Shown here piece after piece: positions 18,391 through 27,483 of a DNA stretch of 64,000 bases; within the stretch, counting starts at the first letter, position 1, and each line of letters opens with the position of its first letter. The stretch spans positions 1 through 64,000 of the forward strand of contig CAJXLM010000006.1 in NCBI GenBank assembly GCA_913056175.1, written 5' to 3'. The translations under genes were made by a program, and so were the position numbers. Below the pieces are notes generated by a model. It had not been told where the DNA came from, searched no databases, and saw only the letters and a program-made list of their open reading frames with translations. This DNA is from an uncultured Opitutia bacterium (lineage in GTDB: Bacteria > Verrucomicrobiota > Verrucomicrobiia > Opitutales > Puniceicoccaceae).

Positions 18391-18849
18391 ATGAAATTCG
18401 CGGCCCTCATTTCCATCCCCCTTTTCTTCTTTCTCGCCGGATGCGCCAGCCTGCCCTCCCCGGACGCCGGGATGCCCGCCCAGGTCCGGGAGGCACCCCT
18501 CGCGGTTCCGTCGGGGGAGGCCCTTTTCCGGATCAACCTGCCCCCGGAAATCAGCCGCCTGCAGGCGCGGCTCGCGGTGAGCAACGCCGCCTTCGACGAG
18601 GGCTACCAGCTCGCCGCCTCGGCGGAAGGGGTCGACGCGCCCTCGCTCCTGCGCTTCTACAAGCGGGGTCTCTCCGGGGAGACCGTTTTCCTCGTGGCCT
18701 TCACTGCGGACCGGATCCGGGCATTCCCCCAGCTCTCCCTCCTCGGGGAGGGCCGCAGCGACCGGCTGGCGTATCTCGCCCGGATCCGGGCGGCCACGCT
18801 GCGGGACGGTATCGTCGCCCAAGTCGAGCGCCAGCTCCTCGGATACTGA
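18391..18849 (+). CDS. Predicted lipoprotein of unknown function
   Basis: 152 residues with a clear lipoprotein signal: MKFAALISIPLFFFLAGC, cleaved before Cys18. The mature part is small, with alternating charged and hydrophobic residues and no domain that I recognise. The stretch SLLRFYKRGLSGETVFLVAFTADRI looks like a beta-alpha unit. It is divergent from the EpsI-like gene, and the 64-base gap is likely to hold both promoters. Confidence 0.7.
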   Translation: MKFAALISIPLFFFLAGCASLPSPDAGMPAQVREAPLAVPSGEALFRINLPPEISRLQARLAVSNAAFDEGYQLAASAEGVDAPSLLRFYKRGLSGETVFLVAFTADRIRAFPQLSLLGEGRSDRLAYLARIRAATLRDGIVAQVERQLLGY

Positions 18850-18896
18850 GGAGAAGGCGGGAGGCGGCGGAGCGGCGCCACGGCCGGAGCGAGCTC

Positions 18897-20624
18897 TCAC
18901 CTCCCGAGGAGCTTCCGCACCTCCGCGAGCGTGCGGGAGTTCACCAGGTCTTCGGCGCTGAGCCCGCCCTTCCGGGCGACATCGATGCCGTAGCGGACAT
19001 AGGCGAGGTGTTCCGGCCGGTGGGCGTCGGGGTTGATGATCGCGAGGACCCCCTTCTCGCGTGCGCGCGCCCACTCCCGCCAGTCCATGTCGAGCCGGTG
19101 CGGGTTGGCGTTGATCTCGATCCACTTGCCGTTGGCCGCGGCAGCGTCGACCACCTTGGTCATGTCGACCGGGTAGGGCTCGCGCTGGAGGAGGAGACGG
19201 CCGGTGGGATGGGCGAGGAGGGTGACCGCGGGATGCTCGAGCGCCCGCACGATCCGGCGGGTGACCGTGTCCCGGTCCTGCCCGAATCCCCCCTGGTGAA
19301 TCGAGACGACCACGTAGTCCAGCTCCGCGAGGACCTCGTCCGCGAAATCGAGGGAGCCGTCCTTGAGGATGTCGCACTCCGTACCGGCCAAGAGGTGGAC
19401 CGGCAGTTCGCCCCCTTCATTGAGCCGCCGGATCTCCCCGACCTGCGCGAGCAGGCGTTCCGCGGAGAGCCCGTTCGCCTGGAAGCTGGAGGGGCTGTGG
19501 TCGGCGATTCCGAGGTAGTCCCAGCCGAGGTCACCGGCGGCCCGGGCCATTTCCTCCAGGGAGGCGTGCCCGTCCGAGGCAGTCGTGTGGTTGTGGAGGG
19601 CGCCCCGCAGGTCGGAGAGCTGGACGAGGTCGGGCAGCTCCCCCCTCTCGGCCCGCTCGATCTCGTCGCGCCCCTCGCGCAGCTCCGGAGGGATCCAGGC
19701 GAGTCCCAGCCGCGCGAAGAGTTCCTCCTCCTCGTGCACCGTCTCCCGCTCCCCGTTCTCCCCGTCGACCGCCTGCAGGCCCCATTCACTCAGGCTCCAG
19801 CCCCGTTCGAGGGCCCGCTGGCGCAGGAGGATGTTGTGCTGCTTGGATCCGGTGAAGTGGTGCAGCGCGGAGGGGAAGGTCACCTTGTCGACTACCCGCA
19901 GGTCGGCCTGGAGCCCGTTGCCGAAGCGGACACTCGACTTCGTGGTGCCCCGGGCGAGGACTTCGCTGACCTCCTCCCGGCCGACAAACCATTCCATGAC
20001 CGGCTCCGGATCGGCGGCCTCGGCGAGGAAGTCGAGGTCGCCCACCGTCTCGCGGCGGCGGCGGAGACTCCCGGCGATGGCCGCCCGCTCGACCCCGGGA
20101 AGCGCGCGCAGGCCCTCGAGGATGGGGAAGGCGCGCTCCTCCGCGTCGGGGAGGAGGTGGCGCTCGGCGTAGCGCTCGAGGTTCTCGATCCCGTCGAGGA
20201 TCTTCGCCGCGCTCTTCCGGCCAAAACCGCTCAGCCCGGCCACCCGGCCGTCCTGGCAGGCCGCCTTCAGCTCGGGGAGCGTCTCGATGCCCAGCTCCTT
20301 GTAAAACTTGTGGATGGACTTCCCGCCGAGGCCGGAGACCTCCAGCATCCCGAGCAGGCCGTCCGGGGTCTTCGCGCGGAGATCGTCGTAGTAGGGGAGC
20401 CGGCCCGTGCGAACGAGGGTGGCCACCTTCTCCGTCAGGGCATCGCCGAAGCCCTCCAGCTCCCCCAGGCGTTCCTCCGCCACGAGGGTCTCCACGGAAT
20501 CCTCGGCCTGCTCGAGGGCGCGGGCCCCGTTCGTGTAGGCGCGCACCTTGAAGGGGTTGGCCCCCTGGATCTCGAGGAGGTGGGCGATCTCCTCGAGGAC
20601 CTCGACGACTTCCTCGGTTTCCAT
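18897..20624 (-). CDS. polX: DNA polymerase/3'-5' exonuclease PolX
   Basis: 575 residues from METEEVVEVLEEIAHLLEIQG, the usual PolX length. The N-terminal helix-hairpin-helix 8-kDa domain is followed by the polymerase palm with GSLRRRRETVGDLDFL (the metal-binding GD-D pair) and LQADLRVV (third acid). A C-terminal PHP domain begins at about residue 335 with GALHNHTTASDGHASLEEM, GIADHS, and later ANPHRLDMDW and NPDAH. It fills short gaps in base-excision repair, and the PHP part supplies exonuclease activity. The open frame continues far upstream as an artefact of high GC. Confidence 0.93.
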   Translation of the reverse strand: METEEVVEVLEEIAHLLEIQGANPFKVRAYTNGARALEQAEDSVETLVAEERLGELEGFGDALTEKVATLVRTGRLPYYDDLRAKTPDGLLGMLEVSGLGGKSIHKFYKELGIETLPELKAACQDGRVAGLSGFGRKSAAKILDGIENLERYAERHLLPDAEERAFPILEGLRALPGVERAAIAGSLRRRRETVGDLDFLAEAADPEPVMEWFVGREEVSEVLARGTTKSSVRFGNGLQADLRVVDKVTFPSALHHFTGSKQHNILLRQRALERGWSLSEWGLQAVDGENGERETVHEEEELFARLGLAWIPPELREGRDEIERAERGELPDLVQLSDLRGALHNHTTASDGHASLEEMARAAGDLGWDYLGIADHSPSSFQANGLSAERLLAQVGEIRRLNEGGELPVHLLAGTECDILKDGSLDFADEVLAELDYVVVSIHQGGFGQDRDTVTRRIVRALEHPAVTLLAHPTGRLLLQREPYPVDMTKVVDAAAANGKWIEINANPHRLDMDWREWARAREKGVLAIINPDAHRPEHLAYVRYGIDVARKGGLSAEDLVNSRTLAEVRKLLGR

Positions 20625-20686
20625 GGACGGCGGTGTTCCCGTGGCGGGAAATGGGTCGGTGGGCTCCGCTCGCGGGCTGGCGCGCC

Positions 20687-21244
20687 TCAGGCCCGGCCGA
20701 GGTAGGAGTTGTCGTCCGTGCTCACCCGGATGATCTCGCCCTTCTTGATGAAGAGGGGGGCCTGCACGGTGAGCCCGGTCGAGGTGACCACCGGCTTTTG
20801 AGCGGAGCTGGCGGTGTCCCCCTTGAGGCCCTCGGGCGCTTCCACCACCTCCATCTCCACCGCGTTGGGGAGCTGGAGCTGGATGGGGCGGCCGTCCACG
20901 TAGAGGACATCGTAGAGTTGGGTCTCGGTGAGAAAGGCCTTCTGGTCGCCCACGAACTCCGCCGGGAGCACGGTGTCCTCGAAGGTTTCCGGGTCGAGGA
21001 AGTGGTAGCCCTCGCTGTCCTCGTAGCTGTACTCCAGCTTGTGGTTCTCCGTGTGGAGGAACTCCACGGAATCGGTGGAGCGGAACTTCGTGGTCGTCGT
21101 GCTGCCGGTGTTCAGGTTGCGCAGGGTGGTCTGGACAAAGCCCGCCTGGCGGCCCTGCGTGCGGTGGAGCATTTCCAGGACGAGGTGGGGTGCCCCCTGC
21201 AGTTCGATGACGCGGCCCTTGCGGATATCCGTTGGTGATGCCAT
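20687..21244 (-). CDS. efp: Elongation factor P
   Basis: 185 residues from MASPTDIRKGRVIEL, with the three OB-like domains of EF-P and the C-terminal signature DNSYLGRA (family GxYxxR region). It relieves ribosomes stalled at proline runs. The tip of the domain I loop, which holds the modified lysine in E. coli, reads RTQGRQAGF, so Arg32 sits where Lys is usual. Arginine at this site occurs in EF-P that is rhamnosylated by EarP; no earP is visible here. It is divergent from the Fpg gene with 91 bases between starts. Confidence 0.93.
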   Translation of the reverse strand: MASPTDIRKGRVIELQGAPHLVLEMLHRTQGRQAGFVQTTLRNLNTGSTTTTKFRSTDSVEFLHTENHKLEYSYEDSEGYHFLDPETFEDTVLPAEFVGDQKAFLTETQLYDVLYVDGRPIQLQLPNAVEMEVVEAPEGLKGDTASSAQKPVVTSTGLTVQAPLFIKKGEIIRVSTDDNSYLGRA

Positions 21245-21335
21245 CCCGGCACTCCAACGCCGCCGGGCGGCGCTGACAAGCGCGGGAAGTGGCCGCCGGC
21301 TCGACTTCCCCGGTCCGCCCCCCTTTCCTGCGGCC

Positions 21336-22154
21336 ATGCCGGAACTGGGCGAAGTCGAGCACAACCGCAGGATCTGGGCGGCCTCCCGCGGGGAGCGGGT
21401 GGCGGAGGCCCGCGTCGACGAGGACAGCCGCCTCTACCGGGACACCGACCCGGCGGCCCTCGCCCGGGAGATTCCCGGCCGCGTCCTCGCGGAGGCCCTC
21501 GCCCACGGCAAGCAGATGCTCTTCCGCTTCGGGGACGATGGCTGGCTGGGCGTGCACCTCGGCATGACCGGGCATCTCCTCCGCCTGCCCCGGGCGGACT
21601 ACGAGGAGGACCGGCACGACCACCTCGCCCTCTTCACCGACGGGCACGCCCTCGTCTTCCGGGACACCCGGCACTTCGGGAAGCTCACCTGGGAAACCTC
21701 GGCGGCCCCGCCCTCCTGGTGGCAGCAACTGCCGCCGCAAGTGCTCGACGCGGCCTTCGACCGGAAGCGGCTGCGCGCCATCCTCGAGCGCCGGGCGGGC
21801 ACCCCGCTCAAGCCCCTCCTCCTCCAGCAGGAGTTCTTCCCCGGGGTGGGCAACTGGATGGCGGACGAGATTCTCTGGCGGGCGGCCCTCCACCCGGAAC
21901 GACGGGCCGGAGACCTCGACGAGGAGGAGCGCAAGCATCTCTACCGGGAACTCCGCGAAGTCTGCCGGGGGGCGCTGCGCGTCTTCGGGGAGGATCCCGG
22001 CCAGCGCCCGCCCCGCGGCTGGCTCTTTCCCCACCGCTGGAAGGACGGCGGCACCTGCCCGCGGACGGGCGCACCCCTCGCCCGGATCCAGGTGGGCGGG
22101 CGGACGACCTGCTACTGCCCGGCCCGCCAGGGCGAAGCTCCCGGCGAGGCCTGA
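21336..22154 (+). CDS. mutM: Formamidopyrimidine-DNA glycosylase
   Basis: 272 residues starting MPELGEVE: the catalytic N-terminal Pro and Glu are present, though the usual fifth residue Pro is Gly. AHGKQMLFRF supplies the conserved lysine of the N-terminal domain, and LLLQQEFFPGVGNWMADEILW is the helix-two-turn-helix. It excises oxidised purines such as 8-oxoG and cleaves the strand. The C-terminal zinc finger is degenerate. CPRTGAPLARIQVGGRTTCYCPARQ keeps the first cysteine of each pair but has Thr and Ala where the second should be, so zinc binding in the normal way looks unlikely. Confidence 0.88.
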   Translation: MPELGEVEHNRRIWAASRGERVAEARVDEDSRLYRDTDPAALAREIPGRVLAEALAHGKQMLFRFGDDGWLGVHLGMTGHLLRLPRADYEEDRHDHLALFTDGHALVFRDTRHFGKLTWETSAAPPSWWQQLPPQVLDAAFDRKRLRAILERRAGTPLKPLLLQQEFFPGVGNWMADEILWRAALHPERRAGDLDEEERKHLYRELREVCRGALRVFGEDPGQRPPRGWLFPHRWKDGGTCPRTGAPLARIQVGGRTTCYCPARQGEAPGEA

Positions 22155-22179
22155 GAGAGGGCCCGGGCCCTCCCCTCCC

Positions 22180-22818
22180 CTACTCCGCCGGCAGCTGGAA
22201 CCGCCAGAGGGATTCCTTGCCGCGGCGCTGCTCGAAGGTGTCCTCCAGCGGCTCGACCGAGAGCAGGCGGAACTCCGGATAGAACAGTTCCCGCACCTCT
22301 TCCGCGGTGATCGGCCAGGGAGGAGGGTCGTCGTTCTCCAGTCCCGTAAAGAGGATGGCAAAGATCCGGCCCCCCGGCTTGAGCAGGCGGGCAAAGGAGC
22401 GCAGGGCGTTCGGCCAGCCCTCCGGACCGATCGCGCAGAGGAAAGTGTGCTCGAAGATCCCGTCGAACCCGCCCGTCTCCCGGGGAGGCGCGAGCACGTC
22501 GCGCTGGTGGAAGGAGAGGCTCGGCAGTCGGTAGCGGTGCCGGGCGGTCTGCAGGGCCGAGGGCGCCACATCCCAGCCCTCCACGGTGAGCCCGCCCTCG
22601 GCGAGGGCGTGGGCGTCGTGCCCGTAGCCGCAGCCCGGCACGAGCACACGGCCGCCCTCCGGGAAGAACTCAAGGGCCTTGCGGAGGGCCGGCGTCGGCT
22701 CGCCCTGGTCCCAGCCGGTATCGCCCTGCTGGTAGCGTTCCTCCCAGGCGGCCATGGCGCGGGCCACCTCGGGATCGGTGTGCGGGATTTCGGCGGAGGA
22801 GCTGGACATGCCCTCCAT
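22180..22818 (-). CDS. SAM-dependent methyltransferase (thiopurine methyltransferase-like)
   Basis: 212 residues from MEGMSSSSAEIPHTD; the start could also be the ATG nine bases later. The TPMT-like pattern is visible: WEERYQQGDTGWDQGEPTPAL, VLVPGCGYGHDAHALAEGG (SAM motif I), the acid of VEGWDVAPSAL, and FDGIFEHTFLCAI. The family methylates thiols, halides or sulfide and similar small nucleophiles. The substrate cannot be told. The gene is convergent with the Fpg gene (25-base gap). Confidence 0.85.
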   Translation of the reverse strand: MEGMSSSSAEIPHTDPEVARAMAAWEERYQQGDTGWDQGEPTPALRKALEFFPEGGRVLVPGCGYGHDAHALAEGGLTVEGWDVAPSALQTARHRYRLPSLSFHQRDVLAPPRETGGFDGIFEHTFLCAIGPEGWPNALRSFARLLKPGGRIFAILFTGLENDDPPPWPITAEEVRELFYPEFRLLSVEPLEDTFEQRRGKESLWRFQLPAE

Positions 22819-22949
22819 CCTGCCCTGCTTCCCCGGTCGGGCGCAAGCGGCCCCGGCGGGAACCGACGGCGCACCGGGTGGCCGGGGTTCCCGCCACCGC
22901 CGGCCACGGCGATCCACCGCCCTCCCGGGGGCTCTTTCCCGGGCGCTCC

Positions 22950-24425
22950 TCAATCGCCGATCGGCTCGAGGTCGTACCCGTCCGGGCGGTCGAGCACCTG
23001 CCAGCCCGCCTCGCGGATCCGGTCGCGGAGGGCGTCGGCACTCGCGAAATCGCGCCGTCCCTTGGCCTCCCAGCGCTCGGCGGCAAGGGCGGCGACCTCG
23101 GCGGGGGCTTCCGCCGGTCGGGCCTGCGCACGGTCCTCCCGCCAGGCCCGGAGGTCGATCCCGAAGACCCCGAGAAAGGAACCGGCAAAGGAGAACCACG
23201 CCGCCGCCTCCCCCGGCTCCCAACCCCGGCCCTCCCTCTCGGCCCGGCCCACCTCGCGGAGAAAGTGCCCGAGCGCTTCCGGCGCGTTCAGGTCGTCCTC
23301 AAGGGCCGCCCAGGCGGCCCGTTGGTCTCCGCCGCCCGCGAAGGCCTCGGTGCCCCGGGCGACGACCTCCGGCCACGATGGGGAGAGCGGAGCCTCCCCG
23401 GCCGTGCCGACCCCCCGCCCCAGCGAGTGCTCAAGATCGGCGAGCCGCTGGAGGGCCTTGCGGGCGGCCCGGGCGTTCTCCCGGGTGAAGTTGAGGGTCT
23501 TCCGGTAGTGCCCGGAGAGGAGGGCCCAGCGGATTTCCATGGGGTGGAAGCCCTCCGCGCGGAGGTCGGCGAGGGTGAGGAAGTTGCCGAGGCTCTTGCT
23601 CATCTTGCGGCCCTCCACCTGGAGATGCTCGCAGTGGAACCAGTGGCGGACGAAGGGGCGCTCCCCGGAGACGCCCTCGCTCTGGGCGATCTCGTTCTCG
23701 TGGTGGGGGAAGCACAGGTCGACCCCGCCCCCGTGGACATCGAAGGAGGCCCCGAGGTAGTGCACGCTCATCGCGCTGCACTCCGTGTGCCAGCCCGGTC
23801 GTCCCCGGCCCCACGGGCTCTCCCAGCCGACCTCCCCGTCTTCCGGTTTCCAGGCCTTCCAGAGCACGAAATCGGAGACGCTCTCCTTGTCGTACTCGTC
23901 GGCATCCTCGAGGCGCCCGGAGGCATTCTCGCGGAGGGCCTCCCGGTCGATGCCGGAGAGCTGGCCGTAGCGCGGGAAGGAGGCGATCCGGTAGTAGACG
24001 GAGCCATCCGCGGTGGCGTAGGCATGCCCGGAGGCGAGCAGGCGCTCGATCAGCCCGATCTGCTCGGGAATGTGCTCGACCGCGGAGGGTTCCTCCCGCG
24101 GGGGGAGCAGGTTCAGGGCGGCGGCATCCTCGTGGAAACGGTCCCGCCAGCGCGCGGTGAAGGTGGGCAGGTCCTCGCCGGCGGCCGCCGCCTCCCGGAT
24201 CGTCTTGTCGTCGACATCCGTGAGGTTGCGCACGTGGTGCACGGGGAGACCGCCCACCTCGACCACCCGGCGGAAGAGGTCCTGCACGAGAAAGGTGCGG
24301 AAGTTCCCGATGTGGGCGGGTCCGTACACGGTGGGCCCGCAGCAGTAGAAGCGAAGGGCTTCCCCGTCGGCCGCATACACCCGCTCCCGCTCGCCGGAGG
24401 CGGTGTTGTGGAGATACAGCGCCAT
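22950..24425 (-). CDS. cysS: Cysteinyl-tRNA synthetase
   Basis: 491 residues from MALYLHNTASGERERVYA. The class I signatures are intact: FYCCGPTVYGPAHIGNFRTF (HIGH-type, with the zinc/substrate cysteine), the zinc ligands in the TECSAM and CFPHHENEIAQSE stretches, and KMSKSLGNF (KMSKS). A DALR-type helical domain and a small C-terminal domain follow. It charges tRNA-Cys. It starts 14 bases after the end of cimA on the same strand, so the two are probably co-transcribed. A six-residue-longer start exists at 24443. Confidence 0.97.
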   Translation of the reverse strand: MALYLHNTASGERERVYAADGEALRFYCCGPTVYGPAHIGNFRTFLVQDLFRRVVEVGGLPVHHVRNLTDVDDKTIREAAAAGEDLPTFTARWRDRFHEDAAALNLLPPREEPSAVEHIPEQIGLIERLLASGHAYATADGSVYYRIASFPRYGQLSGIDREALRENASGRLEDADEYDKESVSDFVLWKAWKPEDGEVGWESPWGRGRPGWHTECSAMSVHYLGASFDVHGGGVDLCFPHHENEIAQSEGVSGERPFVRHWFHCEHLQVEGRKMSKSLGNFLTLADLRAEGFHPMEIRWALLSGHYRKTLNFTRENARAARKALQRLADLEHSLGRGVGTAGEAPLSPSWPEVVARGTEAFAGGGDQRAAWAALEDDLNAPEALGHFLREVGRAEREGRGWEPGEAAAWFSFAGSFLGVFGIDLRAWREDRAQARPAEAPAEVAALAAERWEAKGRRDFASADALRDRIREAGWQVLDRPDGYDLEPIGD

Positions 24426-24439
24426 GCGGGCGGAGCCGC

Positions 24440-26071
24440 TCAAGCTGTGGCGGTGATCCGGCGGGCCGCCTTCTCCGCGCCCTCGGCCCCCTCCTCGAGG
24501 AGGAGCCGGAACTCGTAGGCATCGCGGAGGGCCTCCCAGCTGGCCTCGATGATATTGTCCGAGACCCCCACCGTGCCCCAGCTGCGCTGGCCGTCGCTGG
24601 TTTCCACCTGTACGCGGATGCGGGCGTCGGTGCCCTCGTTCGAGTCGATGATGCGCACCTTGAAGTCGACCAGGCGCACCTGCTCAAGGTTGGGGAAGAT
24701 CGGGAGGAGGGCCTTGCGGAGGGCGTGGTCGAGAGCCCCGACCGGACCACGGGCATCCGCTACCGTGTACATCGGGTGCCCGTCCGCAGCGATCTTCACG
24801 GTCGCCTCGGTGTAGAGTTCCCGCCCGTCGAGGCTCTCCTCGACAATGGTGGTGCGGTAGGAGTGCAGCACGATCCGGCTCTCCCGGCCGTGCAGGACCC
24901 GCTCGAGGAGCAGCTTGAAGGAGGCGTCGGCAGACTCGTACTCGTAGCCGCGGTACTCCAGCTCCTTGAGGGTCTCGAGGAGCCCGCGCATGCCCTCGGA
25001 GCGCGCCTCCACCTCCAGGCCCATCTCGCGGGCCTTCATCATGATGCTGGTGCGCCCGGACATGTCGGAGACGAGCACGCGGGTGCGGTTGCCGACCTCG
25101 GCGGGATCGATGTGCTCGTAGCTCCGGGCGACCTTGTTGGCGGCGTCCGCATGCACCCCGCCCTTGTGGGCGAAGGAGCTGGCCCCCACGAAGGGGGCCC
25201 GCAGGTCCGGCCGCTGGTTCGCCATGTCGTCGATGTAGAGGGAAAGGTCGCGGAGCTTCGCGAGGTGTTCCCCGCAGGCGAGGGCATAGCCCTGCTTGAG
25301 GACGAGGTTCGGCAGGATGGAAGTGAGGTTGGCGTTGCCGTTGCGCTCGCCGTAGCCGTTCATGGTCCCCTGCACCTGGACGGCCCCCGCCCGCACCGCG
25401 GCGAGACTCACGGCCACGCCGAGGCCACAGTCATTGTGGGCGTGCACGCCGAGACGAAGGCGCGGGAAACGCTCCCGGACCACCCCGACGATTTCCTCCA
25501 TCTCGTGGACCTGGGTGCCCCCGTTCGTATCGCAGAGGACGAGGTGGGAGGCCCCGTTCTCGGCGGCCGCCCGCAGGGTGGCGAGGGCGTACTCCGGGTT
25601 GTCGCGGTACCCGTCGAAGAAGTGCTCGGCGTCGTAGAGGACCTCGCGGTCGGCGGCGGCGAGGAAGCGGACGGAGTCGCCGATCATGGCGAGGTTCTCC
25701 TCGCGGGTGGTCCGGATGACTTGCTCGACGTGGAGAAGCCAGGTCTTGCCGAAGATGGTGACCACCGGGGTGCCCGCCTCGAGGAGAGTGGCCAGCTGGG
25801 CGTCCTCGGCCGCGGGGATCCCGCTCCGCCGGGTGGACCCGAAGGCGGTCAGCCGGGCGTGCCCGAGCCGCAGGCCGGCCGCCTCCCGGAAGAAGGCGAG
25901 GTCGCGCGGGCTCGAGCCGGGCCAGCCGGCCTCGATGTAGTCGATCCCGAAGTGGTCGAGCTTCTCCACGATCCGGAGTTTCGAGTTCACCGAGAAGGAG
26001 ATGCCCTCCCCCTGGGTCCCGTCCCGCAGGGTCGTGTCGTAGATGGTCAGGTCGTCCGGGGTGGCTTTCAC
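24440..26071 (-). CDS. cimA: (R)-citramalate synthase
   Basis: 543 residues from a GTG at 26071 (VKATPDDLTIYDTTLRDGTQGEGISFS). Another GTG twelve bases upstream is possible, and no ATG fits. The DRE-TIM barrel shows DTTLRDGTQGEG, the HAHNDCGLGVA metal-ligand region, and QGTMNGYGERNGNANL. The C-terminal third carries the LeuA-type dimer/regulatory domain (VDFKVRIIDSNEGTDARIRVQVETSDG). It condenses pyruvate and acetyl-CoA to citramalate, giving 2-oxobutyrate for isoleucine without threonine. Because thrB is also in the window, both routes to isoleucine may exist. Confidence 0.92.
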   Translation of the reverse strand: MKATPDDLTIYDTTLRDGTQGEGISFSVNSKLRIVEKLDHFGIDYIEAGWPGSSPRDLAFFREAAGLRLGHARLTAFGSTRRSGIPAAEDAQLATLLEAGTPVVTIFGKTWLLHVEQVIRTTREENLAMIGDSVRFLAAADREVLYDAEHFFDGYRDNPEYALATLRAAAENGASHLVLCDTNGGTQVHEMEEIVGVVRERFPRLRLGVHAHNDCGLGVAVSLAAVRAGAVQVQGTMNGYGERNGNANLTSILPNLVLKQGYALACGEHLAKLRDLSLYIDDMANQRPDLRAPFVGASSFAHKGGVHADAANKVARSYEHIDPAEVGNRTRVLVSDMSGRTSIMMKAREMGLEVEARSEGMRGLLETLKELEYRGYEYESADASFKLLLERVLHGRESRIVLHSYRTTIVEESLDGRELYTEATVKIAADGHPMYTVADARGPVGALDHALRKALLPIFPNLEQVRLVDFKVRIIDSNEGTDARIRVQVETSDGQRSWGTVGVSDNIIEASWEALRDAYEFRLLLEEGAEGAEKAARRITATA

Positions 26072-26216
26072 GAGGACCGCCACCCTGCGCCGCACCGGTA
26101 GCGGTGGCAAGGCTGGAGCGTTCCGTGGTCCGGCCCGTCCGCGGCACCCGTACCGGGGTCCGTTCCCCAAATTTCGTTGCCTTCGCCGCGGCCGCTCCGA
26201 ATCCTCCCCAGCCAGC

Positions 26217-26555
26217 ATGAGACGATCTTCCGCACGCGCCTTCAGTCTCGTCGAGGTCCTCGTCGTCCTGGTCATCCTCGCCCTCCTCGCCACCATGGCG
26301 ATCCCCGCTTGCCAGCGGATCCGGGAGAATTCGGAGCGCCAGACCGTCGAGCAGAACCTCGAACGCATCGCCGAGGCCGGACAGCGCTACCTTCTCGACT
26401 CCGGCACGGATTCGGTGACCTATCCGACCCTCGTGGACAACGGCTTCGATCCGGTTCCGTCCGTCGCCGGGGAAACCTACCAACACCTCGTGGTGAGGAA
26501 CAGCGGAATGCTGGAGGTGGAGACCAACGACGGGGAGGTCCAATACGACTACTGA
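26217..26555 (+). CDS. Type IV pilin-like protein with prepilin cleavage signal
   Basis: 112 residues from MRRSSARAFSLVEVLVVLVILALLATMAIPACQRI. This is a class III prepilin leader: the cleavage site precedes Phe9 (AFSLVEV, where the usual Gly is Ala), and glutamate is at mature position 5. After the hydrophobic helix the globular part is short (LDSGTDSVTYPTLVDNGFDPV, then a strand-rich end), as in minor pilins or type II secretion pseudopilins. No pilus assembly genes are adjacent. The start is the ATG directly before the leader. Confidence 0.8.
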   Translation: MRRSSARAFSLVEVLVVLVILALLATMAIPACQRIRENSERQTVEQNLERIAEAGQRYLLDSGTDSVTYPTLVDNGFDPVPSVAGETYQHLVVRNSGMLEVETNDGEVQYDY

Positions 26556-26556
26556 A

Positions 26557-27432
26557 GTGCAGGAGCCGGCGAGGCGGCTCCACCACCTGGACCGCGACGG
26601 ACACCGTCTCGCCTACCGGGAGTTCGGGGATCCGGACGGACGCCCCGTCCTCTACTGCCACGGATGGCCGGGCTCCTCGGGACAGGCCGCCCTCGCCGAC
26701 GAGGCCGCCCGGGCCCGGGGCATCCGGGTGATCGCCCCGGACCGTCCGGGCATCGGGGGCTCCTCGCCCCGGCCCAACCGCACCTTCCGGGACTGGCCGG
26801 GGGATTGCGTGGCCCTCGCCGACCACCTCGGCCTCGAACGCTTGGACCTGCTGGCCGTCTCCGGGGGCTCCCCCTACGCGCTCGCCTGCGCCACCCTCCG
26901 GCCGGACCGCGTGGACCGCGTGAGCATCCTCTGCGGAGCCTGCCTCCCCCGCTTCCTGCGGAAACGGGAGACCTCCCATTTCCTCTACCGCAACCTCCAC
27001 CACCTCGAGAGGGAGGCACCCCACCTCGTGGGGACCGGCTTGGAGTGGTGCCACCAGATCCTCGACTTCACGCCGCCCGAGGTGGTCCTCCTCTGGGTCC
27101 GTCCGTTCCTCGGGGGTCCCGACCGGGAGGCTCTCCGTCCCCGGGCGATCCGCGCGATCATGGGGGCCAGCGTGCGGGCGGGTTTCCGCCAGCCGGAGGG
27201 CCTCCGCGCCGATGCCCTCCTTTTCGTGCAGCCCTGGAACCTTCCGCTGGACCGGAACGAACGGCCCGTGCACTTCTGGCACGGGACCGAGGACCAGAAC
27301 ATCCCCATCGCCGCGGGCCGGGCCACCGCGGCGGAAGTGCGGGGGGCGGAGTGGACGGAGGTCCCCGACGAGGGCCACTACAGCCTGCCGATCCGGCGGA
27401 TGGATCTCGCCCTCGCCCGGCACGCCTCCTGA
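26557..27432 (+). CDS. Alpha/beta hydrolase
   Basis: 291 residues from a GTG two bases after the stop of the pilin-like gene, which suggests coupling. The alpha/beta-hydrolase core is visible: the HGWPGSSGQ oxyanion loop (about residues 35-43), DRPGIGGSS, the nucleophile elbow VSGGSPYA (Ser at about residue 105), the acid in HGTEDQNIP, and the catalytic His in DEGHYSLPI. The substrate is unknown. The rather weak ribosome site leaves the exact start open. Confidence 0.82.
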   Translation: MQEPARRLHHLDRDGHRLAYREFGDPDGRPVLYCHGWPGSSGQAALADEAARARGIRVIAPDRPGIGGSSPRPNRTFRDWPGDCVALADHLGLERLDLLAVSGGSPYALACATLRPDRVDRVSILCGACLPRFLRKRETSHFLYRNLHHLEREAPHLVGTGLEWCHQILDFTPPEVVLLWVRPFLGGPDREALRPRAIRAIMGASVRAGFRQPEGLRADALLFVQPWNLPLDRNERPVHFWHGTEDQNIPIAAGRATAAEVRGAEWTEVPDEGHYSLPIRRMDLALARHAS

Positions 27433-27483
27433 GGACCCTCCCCCGGTGGATCGAGGAGCCAACGCGAGCGCAACGCCCACCCC

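Noticed and set aside
18441-20705. A 754-codon open frame on the plus strand
   Set aside because: Antisense to polX and overlapping the lipoprotein in another frame; no recognisable protein.
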